This document shows positions 1 through 7,228 of a DNA stretch of 64,000 bases, in pieces. How positions within the stretch are numbered: position 1 is the stretch's first letter; each line of letters begins with the position of its first letter. The notes under the pieces were generated by a model. The model had not been told where the DNA came from. It searched no databases and was given only the letters and a program-made list of their open reading frames with translations. The stretch comes from Shimia aestuarii. Its GTDB lineage: Bacteria; Pseudomonadota; Alphaproteobacteria; Rhodobacterales; Rhodobacteraceae. A program made the translations under genes and the position numbers. The DNA lies in assembly GCF_900114635.1 (NCBI RefSeq), contig NZ_FOTQ01000008.1, forward strand, positions 1 to 64,000. The letters run 5' to 3'.

Positions 1-279
1 AGGCTGTTTATACCGCGCACAGGCGGGTCGCGGCCCGGAACGGTTTTTTAAGATGTCACGCTCCTCGGTCACGCGGGCCAGTTCCTTCTTAAGACGCCTG
101 ACCTCCGCTTCTTGGTCCGTCTGCCTTTGCGGCTTTGAGAATTGTGCCATCCAAGTGTAGAGCGATTTGGTGCTGATCCCGAGACGTTCAGCAACCTCTT
201 TGACCGAATATCCACGCTCTGTGACCTGTGACACCGCGTCGATTTTGAACTCATCTGAGTAGCGAATTTGCCCTGGCAT
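1..279 (-). CDS. IS3-family transposase OrfA, partial
   Basis: Reading leftward from ATG at 279, the frame gives an N-terminus starting MPGQIRYSDEFK, then a helix-turn-helix of the Transposase_8 type (AERLGISTKSLYTWM), then a basic leucine-zipper stretch ending ERDILK. This is the standard architecture of OrfA, the DNA-binding half of an IS3 transposase, which is normally joined to OrfB by -1 frameshifting. A TTAAAAAAC run at 43-51 is a plausible slippery site. Beyond it the frame stays open to the window edge but reads KNRSGPRPA, unlike the usual KKATAYFA. The gene is therefore probably cut there or the sequence has been rearranged. Confidence 0.7.
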   Translation of the reverse strand, partial: MPGQIRYSDEFKIDAVSQVTERGYSVKEVAERLGISTKSLYTWMAQFSKPQRQTDQEAEVRRLKKELARVTEERDILKNRSGPRPACARYKQP

Positions 280-341
280 TTGCGTCTTCCTTTGCTTCCA
301 AAATTACCAAGCAAAGCGTCTACAAATCTAGGGGCACCTCA
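1..341 (-). mobile_element. IS3-family insertion sequence, left end only
   Basis: The segment carries the start of an IS3-type OrfA on the minus strand, preceded by a terminal sequence reading TGAGGTGCCCCTAG on the minus strand (328-341). This has the TG start expected of IS3-family ends. The element runs off the left edge, and the sequence past the usual OrfA frameshift site (about position 45) no longer reads like OrfA. The copy is therefore probably truncated or rearranged rather than active. The exact right boundary (341) is inferred from the TG end; no target duplication can be checked because the other end is outside the window. Confidence 0.7.
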
Positions 342-419
342 GCTCAAACCAGCGCCTTGGAGGTAGTCGTGCGCAATCGCGTTCCTGAGTGGAAAGAGTG
401 AGCCGCGCCAAACAGAAAC

Positions 420-440
420 GCGGGGCCTTGGTGGCCCCGC
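420..440 (-). terminator. Rho-independent terminator of the VOC gene
   Basis: Perfect 8-bp stem GCGGGGCC/GGCCCCGC with a 5-nt loop, 16 bases past the stop of the minus-strand VOC gene. On that strand it is followed by a T-rich stretch (TTTCTGTTT). Confidence 0.75.
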
Positions 441-455
441 ATCTGGTTGAAAGCC

Positions 456-1010
456 TTAATTTTCGGCGGGTTCCTTGGCGTCAATTGCGGAAAAGGTTTC
501 GGCATGGTCTCCTAGCGCGGTCGCGTCCGCTGTTTGTTCCGGCACAGCCCCAAGATAAAGCTCTTTCAGGCGAGCGTCCTTTTCATCCTTACTTAAGCGC
601 TCGACGCGCTTGGCAAGATTCCAGCGGATCCCAAAAGGATCGATCAGAGAAGCATTCAGGTCGCCCCACCAAGTTGCGACGAGCGGGCTTTCAGGCAGGG
701 CGCCCGCGTCGATGGCCGATTCATATGTTCCTTCTATGTCATCGAGATAGTGGTGCAGCGTCACATGGCCTGTCCCAGCGGTGGGGAGTGCCGCCTTATT
801 CAGTGTCACAAGGAGCGTGGTGCCGGCAATCTTGATCTGCGCATGCAGCATCTCATCGCTGTCCGGTGCGCTAAGAGTGTCGATGACTTCCGCGGCGAAT
901 GCGTTGGTGTAATACGCAATCGCGGCCGAGACGTCTTGCACGGAAAGGCTTGCGGTAATGCTGCGAAACCCTTTGGGAACAGGGGCAACTTTCGGGTTCG
1001 GGGATGTCAT
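456..1010 (-). CDS. VOC (glyoxalase-fold) family protein, PhnB-like
   Basis: A 184-residue protein of the vicinal-oxygen-chelate superfamily, closest in layout to PhnB/YdcE-type proteins of unknown substrate. The visible hallmarks are the opening beta-strand SITASLSVQDVSAAIAYY at about residues 17-34, a central HVTLHHYLDD near 82-91 and the closing LIDPFGIRWNLAKR near 121-134, which is the typical VOC ending. A lysine- and glutamate-rich tail of about 45 residues (about 140-184) extends past the fold. No metal-binding set can be assigned with certainty and the reaction is unknown. It stands alone between an IS end and the amidase operon, with its own terminator, so neighbours give no clue. 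Cytoplasmic. Confidence 0.75.
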   Translation of the reverse strand: MTSPNPKVAPVPKGFRSITASLSVQDVSAAIAYYTNAFAAEVIDTLSAPDSDEMLHAQIKIAGTTLLVTLNKAALPTAGTGHVTLHHYLDDIEGTYESAIDAGALPESPLVATWWGDLNASLIDPFGIRWNLAKRVERLSKDEKDARLKELYLGAVPEQTADATALGDHAETFSAIDAKEPAEN

Positions 1011-1069
1011 ATTTAAAGTCCTTTGATGCGGATCGCCCGAATATGTGGTTATTCGGGCAGACTGGGTTG

Positions 1070-1990
1070 TTAGCTGGCTGCCTTCTTTTTTGCGTTGGGA
1101 TGATCGACCGGTTTTTCCCTTGCCGCGGCTTTCGTTCCCATTACGGGACGGGAGGGTTTCTCAAGGGGCCCAAGGGAATTCAAATAGCTCCGATCAAACC
1201 CTGCTTGGTACACGGGAAATTCCACCGTGTTGTCCCGGAAGCTTTTCAGCGGTTGCCCCATCCGTAAGATGCCTTCGCGGCGTTGGCGGCGCACCAGTTC
1301 GAAATCGACTTCGATCGGGATCATCTCTTCCTGTACATTGCCCTTGTGCAGGATCTGTCCGGCCGGATCGATTACCGTAGAGTAGCCATTGCCGCCCGCC
1401 AGAAGACCATTGATATGAAAAATGTAGCTCTGGAACATTGCGGCCGAACCTTGGGCAATCGCCAGATCGGCAGGGCGGTCAACGAAAGAGGCCAGAACGG
1501 GGTTGATGATCACCTCGGCTCCCATGGACGTCAATGTGCGGGTCACTTCGGGGAACCAGAGATCATAGCAGATGGACACACCGAAGCGGCCAATGTTGGG
1601 AACATCGAATACGCAGAATTCACGTCCCGGGGTCACACCCTTTTCATAAGGGGTGAAGGGGAACATCTTGCGGTAGCGGGTCACCACTTCGCCGTCGGGA
1701 TTGAACACCGGGGTGGTGTTATAGATACAGCCGTCCTTTTCTTCGAAGTACGAGCCGGGGATCAGCCAGGTATCATAGTGCCGCGCCATTTCAGCGAACT
1801 CACGTTCGAACGACCCGCCTGCAGGCTGAGCAGCGTGCAGGGCCGGACCATGGGCCGCCAGTTCGGAAAATACGACCATCTGCACCCAAGGGTAGAGATG
1901 GAACAGGATTTCCATCCGCTGCCGCATCTCTTCAAGATTTCGGTGCGTGGTAATGTGCATCTGGATGCCAGCGATTGAAAAGCGCGACAT
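1070..1990 (-). CDS. Carbon-nitrogen hydrolase (nitrilase superfamily)
   Basis: 306 residues of the nitrilase/amidase fold. The family's catalytic triad is visible: Glu43 in VVFSELAAHGP, Lys108 in RYRKMFPF and the nucleophile Cys141 in VSICYDLWFPE. Such enzymes hydrolyse nitriles, amides or N-carbamoyl groups through a thioester on the cysteine; the substrate here is unknown. The C-terminus carries a lysine-rich tail (about 280-306). It starts 4 bases after the stop of the upstream C45 hydrolase gene, so the two are almost certainly co-transcribed and probably act on the same compound or consecutive ones. Cytoplasmic, no signal peptide. An aliphatic amidase or N-carbamoylase role is possible. 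Confidence 0.9.
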   Translation of the reverse strand: MSRFSIAGIQMHITTHRNLEEMRQRMEILFHLYPWVQMVVFSELAAHGPALHAAQPAGGSFEREFAEMARHYDTWLIPGSYFEEKDGCIYNTTPVFNPDGEVVTRYRKMFPFTPYEKGVTPGREFCVFDVPNIGRFGVSICYDLWFPEVTRTLTSMGAEVIINPVLASFVDRPADLAIAQGSAAMFQSYIFHINGLLAGGNGYSTVIDPAGQILHKGNVQEEMIPIEVDFELVRRQRREGILRMGQPLKSFRDNTVEFPVYQAGFDRSYLNSLGPLEKPSRPVMGTKAAAREKPVDHPNAKKKAAS

Positions 1991-1994
1991 ATGT

Positions 1995-3188
1995 TTACTC
2001 CTGTTCTGCGGATGATGAGTGAAGCGGTGTCAGGTTCGACCAGTCCCTGTCCTCTCCCAAGTGGTTGCGGCGCCAGAAGGCAGCCAGCCGTGCGTGGAGC
2101 GAACCGTCGGGATCAGGATATGGGTGAACTGCGAATTTCAGGAAATCGCTGTACCAGGTTGGGCGTTCCGTGGAGGCCTGAAGAGTGGTAAGGGTCGTCG
2201 CCGTGCTTGAGCCGCCATCGCCATAGCGAATGGGCTGGTGACGGGCGTCGACGTCGTGAAGATTCCAGCTCTGCTCGGTTCCGTCTTTCCAACTTAGCGT
2301 TATCTCGCCTTGTGTAGGTCGATAGGTCGCCGTGTAGACAGTACCGAATCCTTCGGCGTAGTTCGTGCTGAAAATAGGAGCGTTCCGGAAGGCCTTTCGC
2401 AACTGCGTGGCGGACACGCCGGTTTGTTGTAAGAGTTCTTCGAGCACTTCGGCGCGTTCCATCGTGCGGGAAATGCGCCCATGCCGGGGCCATTCCACGC
2501 CCAGTTGGTGGTTTGTGGCCCAGGGTTGTTCGGTCACGATCGTTGGGCGGTCCGGGGCAAGGAACACCGTCGCCCAATTGCCGTTGCGATCGAGCACCGT
2601 GACATTGTAGGACATGTGGGAGGGGATGCTGCGCAACACTTCGACGGCATCCTGCACATCACGGCAAGACTGCAGTAGGTAGCGCATTATCAGCGGGATA
2701 CCAAAACCGGGCCGTCTTTCCACGCGTCCGCCAAAGGTCAGAGACGCCGCGAGACCCGTTTCGTTCATGCCGTCGGCCAAGCCGGCCATCGCTTCGACCA
2801 TCCCCACGACACGTTGGCCGCGCCACCGGGTCGAGAGCAAAGTTGCCTCGTTAAGATCCGGGTCGAGGTCGTAGTTGCGGATCAGGAACGGGCCGTCGTC
2901 ATCAACGACAACCGCCTGGCTGCAATTCACCAGGTATCGGGGCGGAGCCCAAAAGCTCAGGAAACGCGCGGCCTCGTCGTCTGCGCCGCAAACTGTATTC
3001 AGCTCGTCCCATAAGGTTTCATAGTCAGGCATGTGACGGCGTAGCCCGCGGCGCGCATCTTCCAGTGAGGGAGTGCCGTCAGAGCGATGCCGGAACCATT
3101 CGCTCCAGCCGGGCCACCCGTGCGCAAAAACCTTGCGCCAGGCGTCGCCGGGCGCATCTTCAGACAGGCTACGAAAGGTCAGTTGCAT
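1995..3188 (-). CDS. C45-family autoproteolytic acyltransferase/hydrolase
   Basis: 397 residues resembling the C45 (isopenicillin-N acyltransferase-like) branch of N-terminal-nucleophile hydrolases. Members are made as precursors that cut themselves before a cysteine, which becomes the nucleophile for breaking or transferring an amide. Here the candidate is Cys89 in YLVNCSQAVV, followed by the conserved FLIRNYDLDP strand (about 101-110). Downstream MNETGLAASLTFGG and NVTVLDRNGNWATVFLAP match the family core. It is first in a two-gene operon with the nitrilase-type hydrolase. Its promoter region contains a motif also found before the TRAP operon. The true substrate is unknown; linear amide or N-acyl amino acid cleavage is an inference. 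Confidence 0.8.
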   Translation of the reverse strand: MQLTFRSLSEDAPGDAWRKVFAHGWPGWSEWFRHRSDGTPSLEDARRGLRRHMPDYETLWDELNTVCGADDEAARFLSFWAPPRYLVNCSQAVVVDDDGPFLIRNYDLDPDLNEATLLSTRWRGQRVVGMVEAMAGLADGMNETGLAASLTFGGRVERRPGFGIPLIMRYLLQSCRDVQDAVEVLRSIPSHMSYNVTVLDRNGNWATVFLAPDRPTIVTEQPWATNHQLGVEWPRHGRISRTMERAEVLEELLQQTGVSATQLRKAFRNAPIFSTNYAEGFGTVYTATYRPTQGEITLSWKDGTEQSWNLHDVDARHQPIRYGDGGSSTATTLTTLQASTERPTWYSDFLKFAVHPYPDPDGSLHARLAAFWRRNHLGEDRDWSNLTPLHSSSAEQE

Positions 3189-3262
3189 TCTTGAACAGTC
3201 TTTCCCTTAACTGCCTGAATTCAGATCGCGAACGATGAATACAGGCAGCCCTCCAACACCAT

Positions 3263-3304
3263 GATCCATGGTGTATATTGACATCCGGAGCAGTATTGTC
3301 AACA
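3263..3304. promoter_or_regulatory. Putative operator between the C45 gene and a small ORF
   Basis: This divergent promoter region contains GATCCATGGTGTA (3263-3275) and ATTGTCAACA (3295-3304). Close relatives of both blocks occur at 5437-5462 before the TRAP operon. The GTC-AAC/GTCTAC core fits the loose GT-N-AC pattern of GntR-family sites, but no such regulator lies in the window. Inference only. Confidence 0.35.
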
Positions 3305-3313
3305 TCGCGCCTC

Positions 3314-3640
3314 ATGTTACCTGCCCCTTCTCCCACCGCTTCCATTCGCCAGAGTGATATTCAGCCGCTTCTCGCCGCGTATAGAATTACGCATTACCCG
3401 GTGGTTGTCCGGGCACCCCGCATGGTTCAGGGTGGAGGGTTTGGTGATCAGGTCAGCAAGCCCAATACGTGGACCGTCTATTTTCTGGTCGACAACGTTT
3501 GGGTGCAGCTGGAAAGCGCACGTGGTTTGCGCCGTGAATGGAGTAGTCTGGATCGGCTCGAAACCTGGCTGCGAGAGCAAGGTTTCGGCTTTTTTTGGGT
3601 GCGAAACGACATTGAGCCGGTTGCCTCAGCAGAATCGTGA
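3314..3640 (+). CDS. Small protein of unknown function
   Basis: From ATG at 3314 the frame gives 108 residues; a TTG at 3278 would add 12 more but looks like part of a promoter -35 element (TTGACA). Neither start has a good ribosome site. I do not recognise the family. The middle reads NTWTVYFLVDNVWVQLESARG and then SSLDRLETWLREQGF and FFWVRND, an alternating strand-helix-strand pattern rich in aromatic residues, with no signal peptide, membrane segment or metal motif. It is transcribed divergently from the C45 gene and convergently with the ATP-grasp gene. It therefore sits inside the amide/TRAP locus but on its own promoter. Codon use looks genuine for this genome. Confidence 0.55.
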   Translation: MLPAPSPTASIRQSDIQPLLAAYRITHYPVVVRAPRMVQGGGFGDQVSKPNTWTVYFLVDNVWVQLESARGLRREWSSLDRLETWLREQGFGFFWVRNDIEPVASAES

Positions 3641-3641
3641 A

Positions 3642-3663
3642 CCCTGCCCGGTGACGGGCAGGG
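3642..3663 (+). terminator. Hairpin terminator after the small ORF
   Basis: Perfect 9-bp stem CCCTGCCCG/CGGGCAGGG with a GTGA tetraloop immediately after the stop at 3640, followed by GCGTTTGG. The T-run is weak, so it may need Rho or serve mainly as a 3'-end barrier between the convergent genes. Confidence 0.55.
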
Positions 3664-3704
3664 GCGTTTGGGGTAGAAGCGCTGAGCCTGCAAAAGCAGT
3701 CCGG

Positions 3705-5159
3705 TTAGAACCATTTCCCGGCACTGATGTCGGTCGGAACCGTGACGTTGGTGTTGGGAGACAACGGCACGCTTTTGAATTCGCCTTTAATCGCAGCGTT
3801 CCATTTTCGGGCCCGGTCCAACAATTGTCTGCCATCCGACTGCATCCTGCCACGAGCGAGTAGACACCCGAGGTCGGCACCGTGATAGCAATATTCACCC
3901 ACGCCATAGACGCGCAAGTAGAACGCCTCATCTTCATGGCCTATGGTGTTGATGTTGTGGCTGGGCCGGACGAACTCGATTTCGTCATCTTCGTTCATGC
4001 GCCAGACCCCGGATTGCGGCGCCTTGGTGATCAGTTCGACCTTGTCCTCGGTTTGCTTCAGGATCAGCTGAGCCCAATGATCATAGTGGTTCCAACGGCT
4101 CTGAACCTCTTCGATGTCAATTTGATAGTCGACATCGAGGTACTCAAGAAGATGGAACAGGAAAAGCGGACAGCCGCCATAGGTTGAAGTAATCAGGTTC
4201 GTGGGCGGCGATGCGCCTGAGATGCGCGGATTCAATTCGCCCAAGTAGACTTCGTTTGTGTCGGTATCCAATAAGAAGTCGATACAGTAGACGCCCTTGT
4301 AGCCTTCTTCATAAAGACGGTCACCAAACTTGCGTGCCATGTCGCGCACCTTCTCCGGCACTCCGTCCGGAAGAATCGTAGGCGATATGTCATTGCCACA
4401 CCAGCCTCCTTTGTAGGGTGTGATTTCTTCGAAACCGGTGATGTCTGTCATCACCGGGCCAACTAGCGCACCGTGCCGGGTGGCACAGCCTTCGATCGTT
4501 CCGGGCAAGTGATTGAGCCGTTTCATGATCTTCAGCTGTTGGCCAACAATCTTGGATGAGAATTTCTTCCAATCCTCTTCGCTCTTGATGAAGAAGGTGG
4601 TGCGACCACTGTCTCCATACGGTGTCTGCACAACCAGATCGCTGCCCAAACCGGCGCGCTCAGCCAGTTTGCTGAGCTCGCCATAGGTATTGGCTTCGCC
4701 CATGATGTTCGGGGCGCTGGCCACGCCAGCTTCATTCCCCAGACGGGTGGTTTCAATCTTGCTGTCCAGCCGATTGCGCAGTTCGTTTGACGGAAGCGCG
4801 ATCTCGAGGCCAATTTCCTTGCAGAGCTCTTCGGTTTTTTCGTCGAACTGCACAAACAGGGCCAAACCCGGTTCCTGGGATTTCACTCTGTCGCGAAATT
4901 CCGGGTGATTGACCAGGTAGTTTCCAACCTCCTCCATCGAGTAGAAATCCTGGGCTTCTGTCAGAGTCGGGATAAACACACGTGGGTGCGCGCCGTCAAA
5001 AATGTCGAAGTAGTTCACGAATTCCAGCCCGCCAACCCATTGGTCCAGGCCCATCAGGTTGAACGGTGTTGGCATGATGACGTAGATCGGTTTCCGGTTG
5101 CTTCTGAGAAAGCGATAGATGTCGGTCAGGCCCGACAGTTGTTCTTTTTCTGGCGACAT
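3705..5159 (-). CDS. ATP-grasp superfamily ligase, substrate unknown
   Basis: 484 residues from ATG at 5159, chosen because GAGGA lies just upstream (5163-5171); the open frame extends further but the extension does not look coding. The ATP-grasp fold is recognised from the glycine-rich loop YGDSGRTTFF (about 181-190) and the metal/ATP-binding strand YCIDF...VYLGELNPR, giving Asp294, Glu308 and Asn310. Such enzymes join a carboxylate to an amine, thiol or other nucleophile through an acyl-phosphate. The N-terminal 110 residues are not a standard pre-ATP-grasp domain I can name, and the C-terminal 130 residues are also unassigned. It is divergent from the TRAP operon and close to two amide-cleaving enzymes, suggesting it processes the same imported compound. 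Confidence 0.8.
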   Translation of the reverse strand: MSPEKEQLSGLTDIYRFLRSNRKPIYVIMPTPFNLMGLDQWVGGLEFVNYFDIFDGAHPRVFIPTLTEAQDFYSMEEVGNYLVNHPEFRDRVKSQEPGLALFVQFDEKTEELCKEIGLEIALPSNELRNRLDSKIETTRLGNEAGVASAPNIMGEANTYGELSKLAERAGLGSDLVVQTPYGDSGRTTFFIKSEEDWKKFSSKIVGQQLKIMKRLNHLPGTIEGCATRHGALVGPVMTDITGFEEITPYKGGWCGNDISPTILPDGVPEKVRDMARKFGDRLYEEGYKGVYCIDFLLDTDTNEVYLGELNPRISGASPPTNLITSTYGGCPLFLFHLLEYLDVDYQIDIEEVQSRWNHYDHWAQLILKQTEDKVELITKAPQSGVWRMNEDDEIEFVRPSHNINTIGHEDEAFYLRVYGVGEYCYHGADLGCLLARGRMQSDGRQLLDRARKWNAAIKGEFKSVPLSPNTNVTVPTDISAGKWF

Positions 5160-5537
5160 GTGTGTCCTCCTCACAGGCATGCTAAGTCGAGGGTTACGTT
5201 GCGGCAATTTCGAATCGGAGTGTGCGACATTATTGCCTATGGTGGGTGATTGATCTTCGGCGCTGATTTGATAGGGCGCGAGCTTGCTTTTTTGCCTTGA
5301 TCGCAAGCTTATGAAGCTACCTAAGTATCTACGAAAGAAAGATATTCCTTGTCCTTTCATCCCTTCTCGTTGCGAGAATCTGGAGAAAATACTCTGTATT
5401 TCTTCCATAAAACGCGAAACTATTGATTACATCATAGATCATGGTGTACGAGATTGTCTACGTTTACGCGCAGATGCAAGTGGTCCGCGCAAGATCGTGG
5501 TTCGCTCTCGCGGACGACACACTAGGAGGAGACATAA
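5160..5537. other. Divergent promoter region, ATP-grasp gene / TRAP operon
   Basis: 378 bases without a gene. It holds ribosome sites at both ends (GAGGA for the ATP-grasp gene; AGGAGGAG at about 5524-5530 for dctP), a short inverted repeat AGCTTGC/GCAAGCT (5281-5287 and 5303-5309), and the shared motif described at 5437-5462. The stretch 5290-5460 is visibly A+T-richer than the flanks, as expected for promoters. Confidence 0.6.
5437..5462. promoter_or_regulatory. Putative operator before the TRAP operon
   Basis: GATCATGGTGTA (5437-5448) followed by ATTGTCTACG (5453-5462). Nine bases, CATGGTGTA, are identical to 3267-3275 upstream of the C45/nitrilase operon, and ATTGTCWAC recurs there too. 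Two promoters of one locus sharing two blocks suggests one regulator, not encoded in the window. Confidence 0.4.
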
Positions 5538-6560
5538 ATGAAACTAGCCAACATCACCCGCCGTGCCGCTATTGGTGCTATTGCAGGTGCAACAGCCTTT
5601 GCGACCCTGGCGACTTCGGCGTCGGCCGACACTGTTCGCCTGCGGTTCCACACGTTCTATGGCACCGAGATCGATCCGATCATCAAGAAGTTCCGCGCGT
5701 CGGTCAAAGACGCGTCGGGTGGTGATCTGCGTGTGCAGGTGTTCCGCGGAGGCGAGCTGGTGGCCAGCGATCAGTTGCTGGATGCTGCTTCGAAAGGGTC
5801 GGTCGATATTGTCCATGGTGTTGGTGGGTATTGGTCGGGTCAGGTGGACATCGGCAACATCGAAGCCGGTTTGCCTGGTGCCTGGACAAGCGTTGACGAA
5901 GCCAAGGCGTTGTTTGCCTCTGAACCCGTTGATGCCCTTCTGACTCAGGCTTACGAAGAAGCCGGCGTGGTCTACCTGGGCAAGGGGTACGGACACAGCT
6001 ACGATCTTTTGACGTCGGAACCCGTGACCTCGCTCGAGGATCTGAAGACCCGCAAGATCCGCGCGACCTCGAACGTGGCCAAGGTGCTTGAAACCTTCGG
6101 AATTCCCACGGTCTACCTCCCTGCGCAGGAACTCTATATCGGCATGTCGACGGGCGTGATTGATGGTGCCATCTATGGTGGGCCGGTCGAATACGAACAG
6201 CTGAAGCTAAACGAAACCGCGTCGCATTATACTTACCTGAACATGCTGATGCCCGGTTGGACCGAAACCTTCCTAGCAAATCCTGCCAGCTGGAACGAGC
6301 TTTCGGATGAACACAAGGCAATTATGGAAACGGCCGTTGCGCAGTTCGCACAGGACATTCATGACTGGCTTGCCGAAGGTAACCAGTCGGTGATCGACAA
6401 GGGCGACGTTTTCGAGTTCTCCACACTGCCGAGCGAAGATTCCAACGCCATCACTGCTGCCTCGCAAGGTGTTTGGGATGAAGAGGCCGGGCGCTCTGAG
6501 CGCAATGCTGAGTTCATCCGCATCCTGAAGGAAAACGCGCAGGCGCAAGGACGTCTCTGA
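5538..6560 (+). CDS. TRAP transporter substrate-binding protein
   Basis: 340 residues with an N-terminal export signal containing twin arginines (NITRRAAIGAIAG) and an AxA site near SASA-DT at about residues 28-32, so export by Tat is possible. The mature part is a DctP/SBP_bac_7 fold: RLRFHTFYG at the start, the GGxxVASDQLLDAASKGSVDI segment, and LKTRKIRATSNVAKVLETFGIPTVYLPAQELYIGMSTGVIDGAIYG, with the arginine of KIRATSN that normally clamps a substrate carboxylate. It binds the ligand in the periplasm and hands it to the DctQM membrane part. A strong AGGAGGAG ribosome site precedes the ATG. The ligand is unknown but is probably a carboxylate. First gene of a three-gene operon. Confidence 0.92.
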   Translation: MKLANITRRAAIGAIAGATAFATLATSASADTVRLRFHTFYGTEIDPIIKKFRASVKDASGGDLRVQVFRGGELVASDQLLDAASKGSVDIVHGVGGYWSGQVDIGNIEAGLPGAWTSVDEAKALFASEPVDALLTQAYEEAGVVYLGKGYGHSYDLLTSEPVTSLEDLKTRKIRATSNVAKVLETFGIPTVYLPAQELYIGMSTGVIDGAIYGGPVEYEQLKLNETASHYTYLNMLMPGWTETFLANPASWNELSDEHKAIMETAVAQFAQDIHDWLAEGNQSVIDKGDVFEFSTLPSEDSNAITAASQGVWDEEAGRSERNAEFIRILKENAQAQGRL

Positions 6561-7177
6561 TGTCTTCCGTGACAAGGTATCTTGTCGCACAGGATGGCCT
6601 GTCCGAGTTCGTTGGACGGGCCATTTCCTGGCTGACATTGGCCATGATCGCGGTTTTGATGATCGAGATCGTGTTTCGCTATTTCCTGGATTCTCCAACG
6701 ATCTGGGCACATGAAACCAGCACCATGTTGTATGGCGGTTTCTGTATTCTTGCAGGCAGCTACACCCTGCGGCATCGCGGGCACGTGCGCAGTGAAGTGA
6801 TTTGGGGTGCGCTGCCAAAACGTGGCAAGGCGGCCTGCGATACGGTGATCTTTACGCTCGGGCTCATCGTTCTGACAATCTTTCTGAAGATGTCGATCGA
6901 GTTTGCTGCCGAAAGTTGGGCGCGTCAGGAATATTCCAACAAGAGTATCTGGCAGCCGCCGCTTTACCCGATTAAGACGGTGATCCCGATCGCAGTCGGT
7001 TTGGTGTTGTTGCAGAACATCGCCGAATTGCTGCGGTCGGTGCTTACGCTTTTGGGGATCGACTACGAGGATCCGCGAGAAGCAGAGCTGGACGCAGAGG
7101 TGGACCCGGATTTGCTGCCGAGCGTACCTGACAGTGATCCCGATGAAGCGGTCGAAATCGACAAAAATCAAAACTGA
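6560..7177 (+). CDS. TRAP transporter small permease (DctQ)
   Basis: 205 residues, start overlapping the dctP stop (TGATG), so translation is coupled. It has the four hydrophobic helices of the DctQ family, including ISWLTLAMIAVLMIEIVFRYF with the typical Phe-Arg-Tyr-Phe ending the first helix and the loop IWAHETSTMLYGGFCILAGSYTLRHRGHVR. DctQ pairs with DctM in the inner membrane and is needed for Na+-driven uptake. The C-terminal 45 residues are an acidic tail (many Asp and Glu) longer than in most relatives. Confidence 0.92.
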   Translation: MSSVTRYLVAQDGLSEFVGRAISWLTLAMIAVLMIEIVFRYFLDSPTIWAHETSTMLYGGFCILAGSYTLRHRGHVRSEVIWGALPKRGKAACDTVIFTLGLIVLTIFLKMSIEFAAESWARQEYSNKSIWQPPLYPIKTVIPIAVGLVLLQNIAELLRSVLTLLGIDYEDPREAELDAEVDPDLLPSVPDSDPDEAVEIDKNQN

Positions 7178-7228
7178 CCCAGAACGGTTTGCACGGTTCA
7201 GATCAACCTGTTCCGAGGGAGATATTTT

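Noticed and set aside
69..314. 81-codon minus-strand frame at the left edge
   Set aside because: Wrong frame of the OrfA gene and crosses its start and the IS end.
5160..5408. N-terminal extension of the ATP-grasp protein
   Set aside because: Extension text is basic and not protein-like, the DNA is A+T-rich promoter sequence, and ATG 5159 has a ribosome site.
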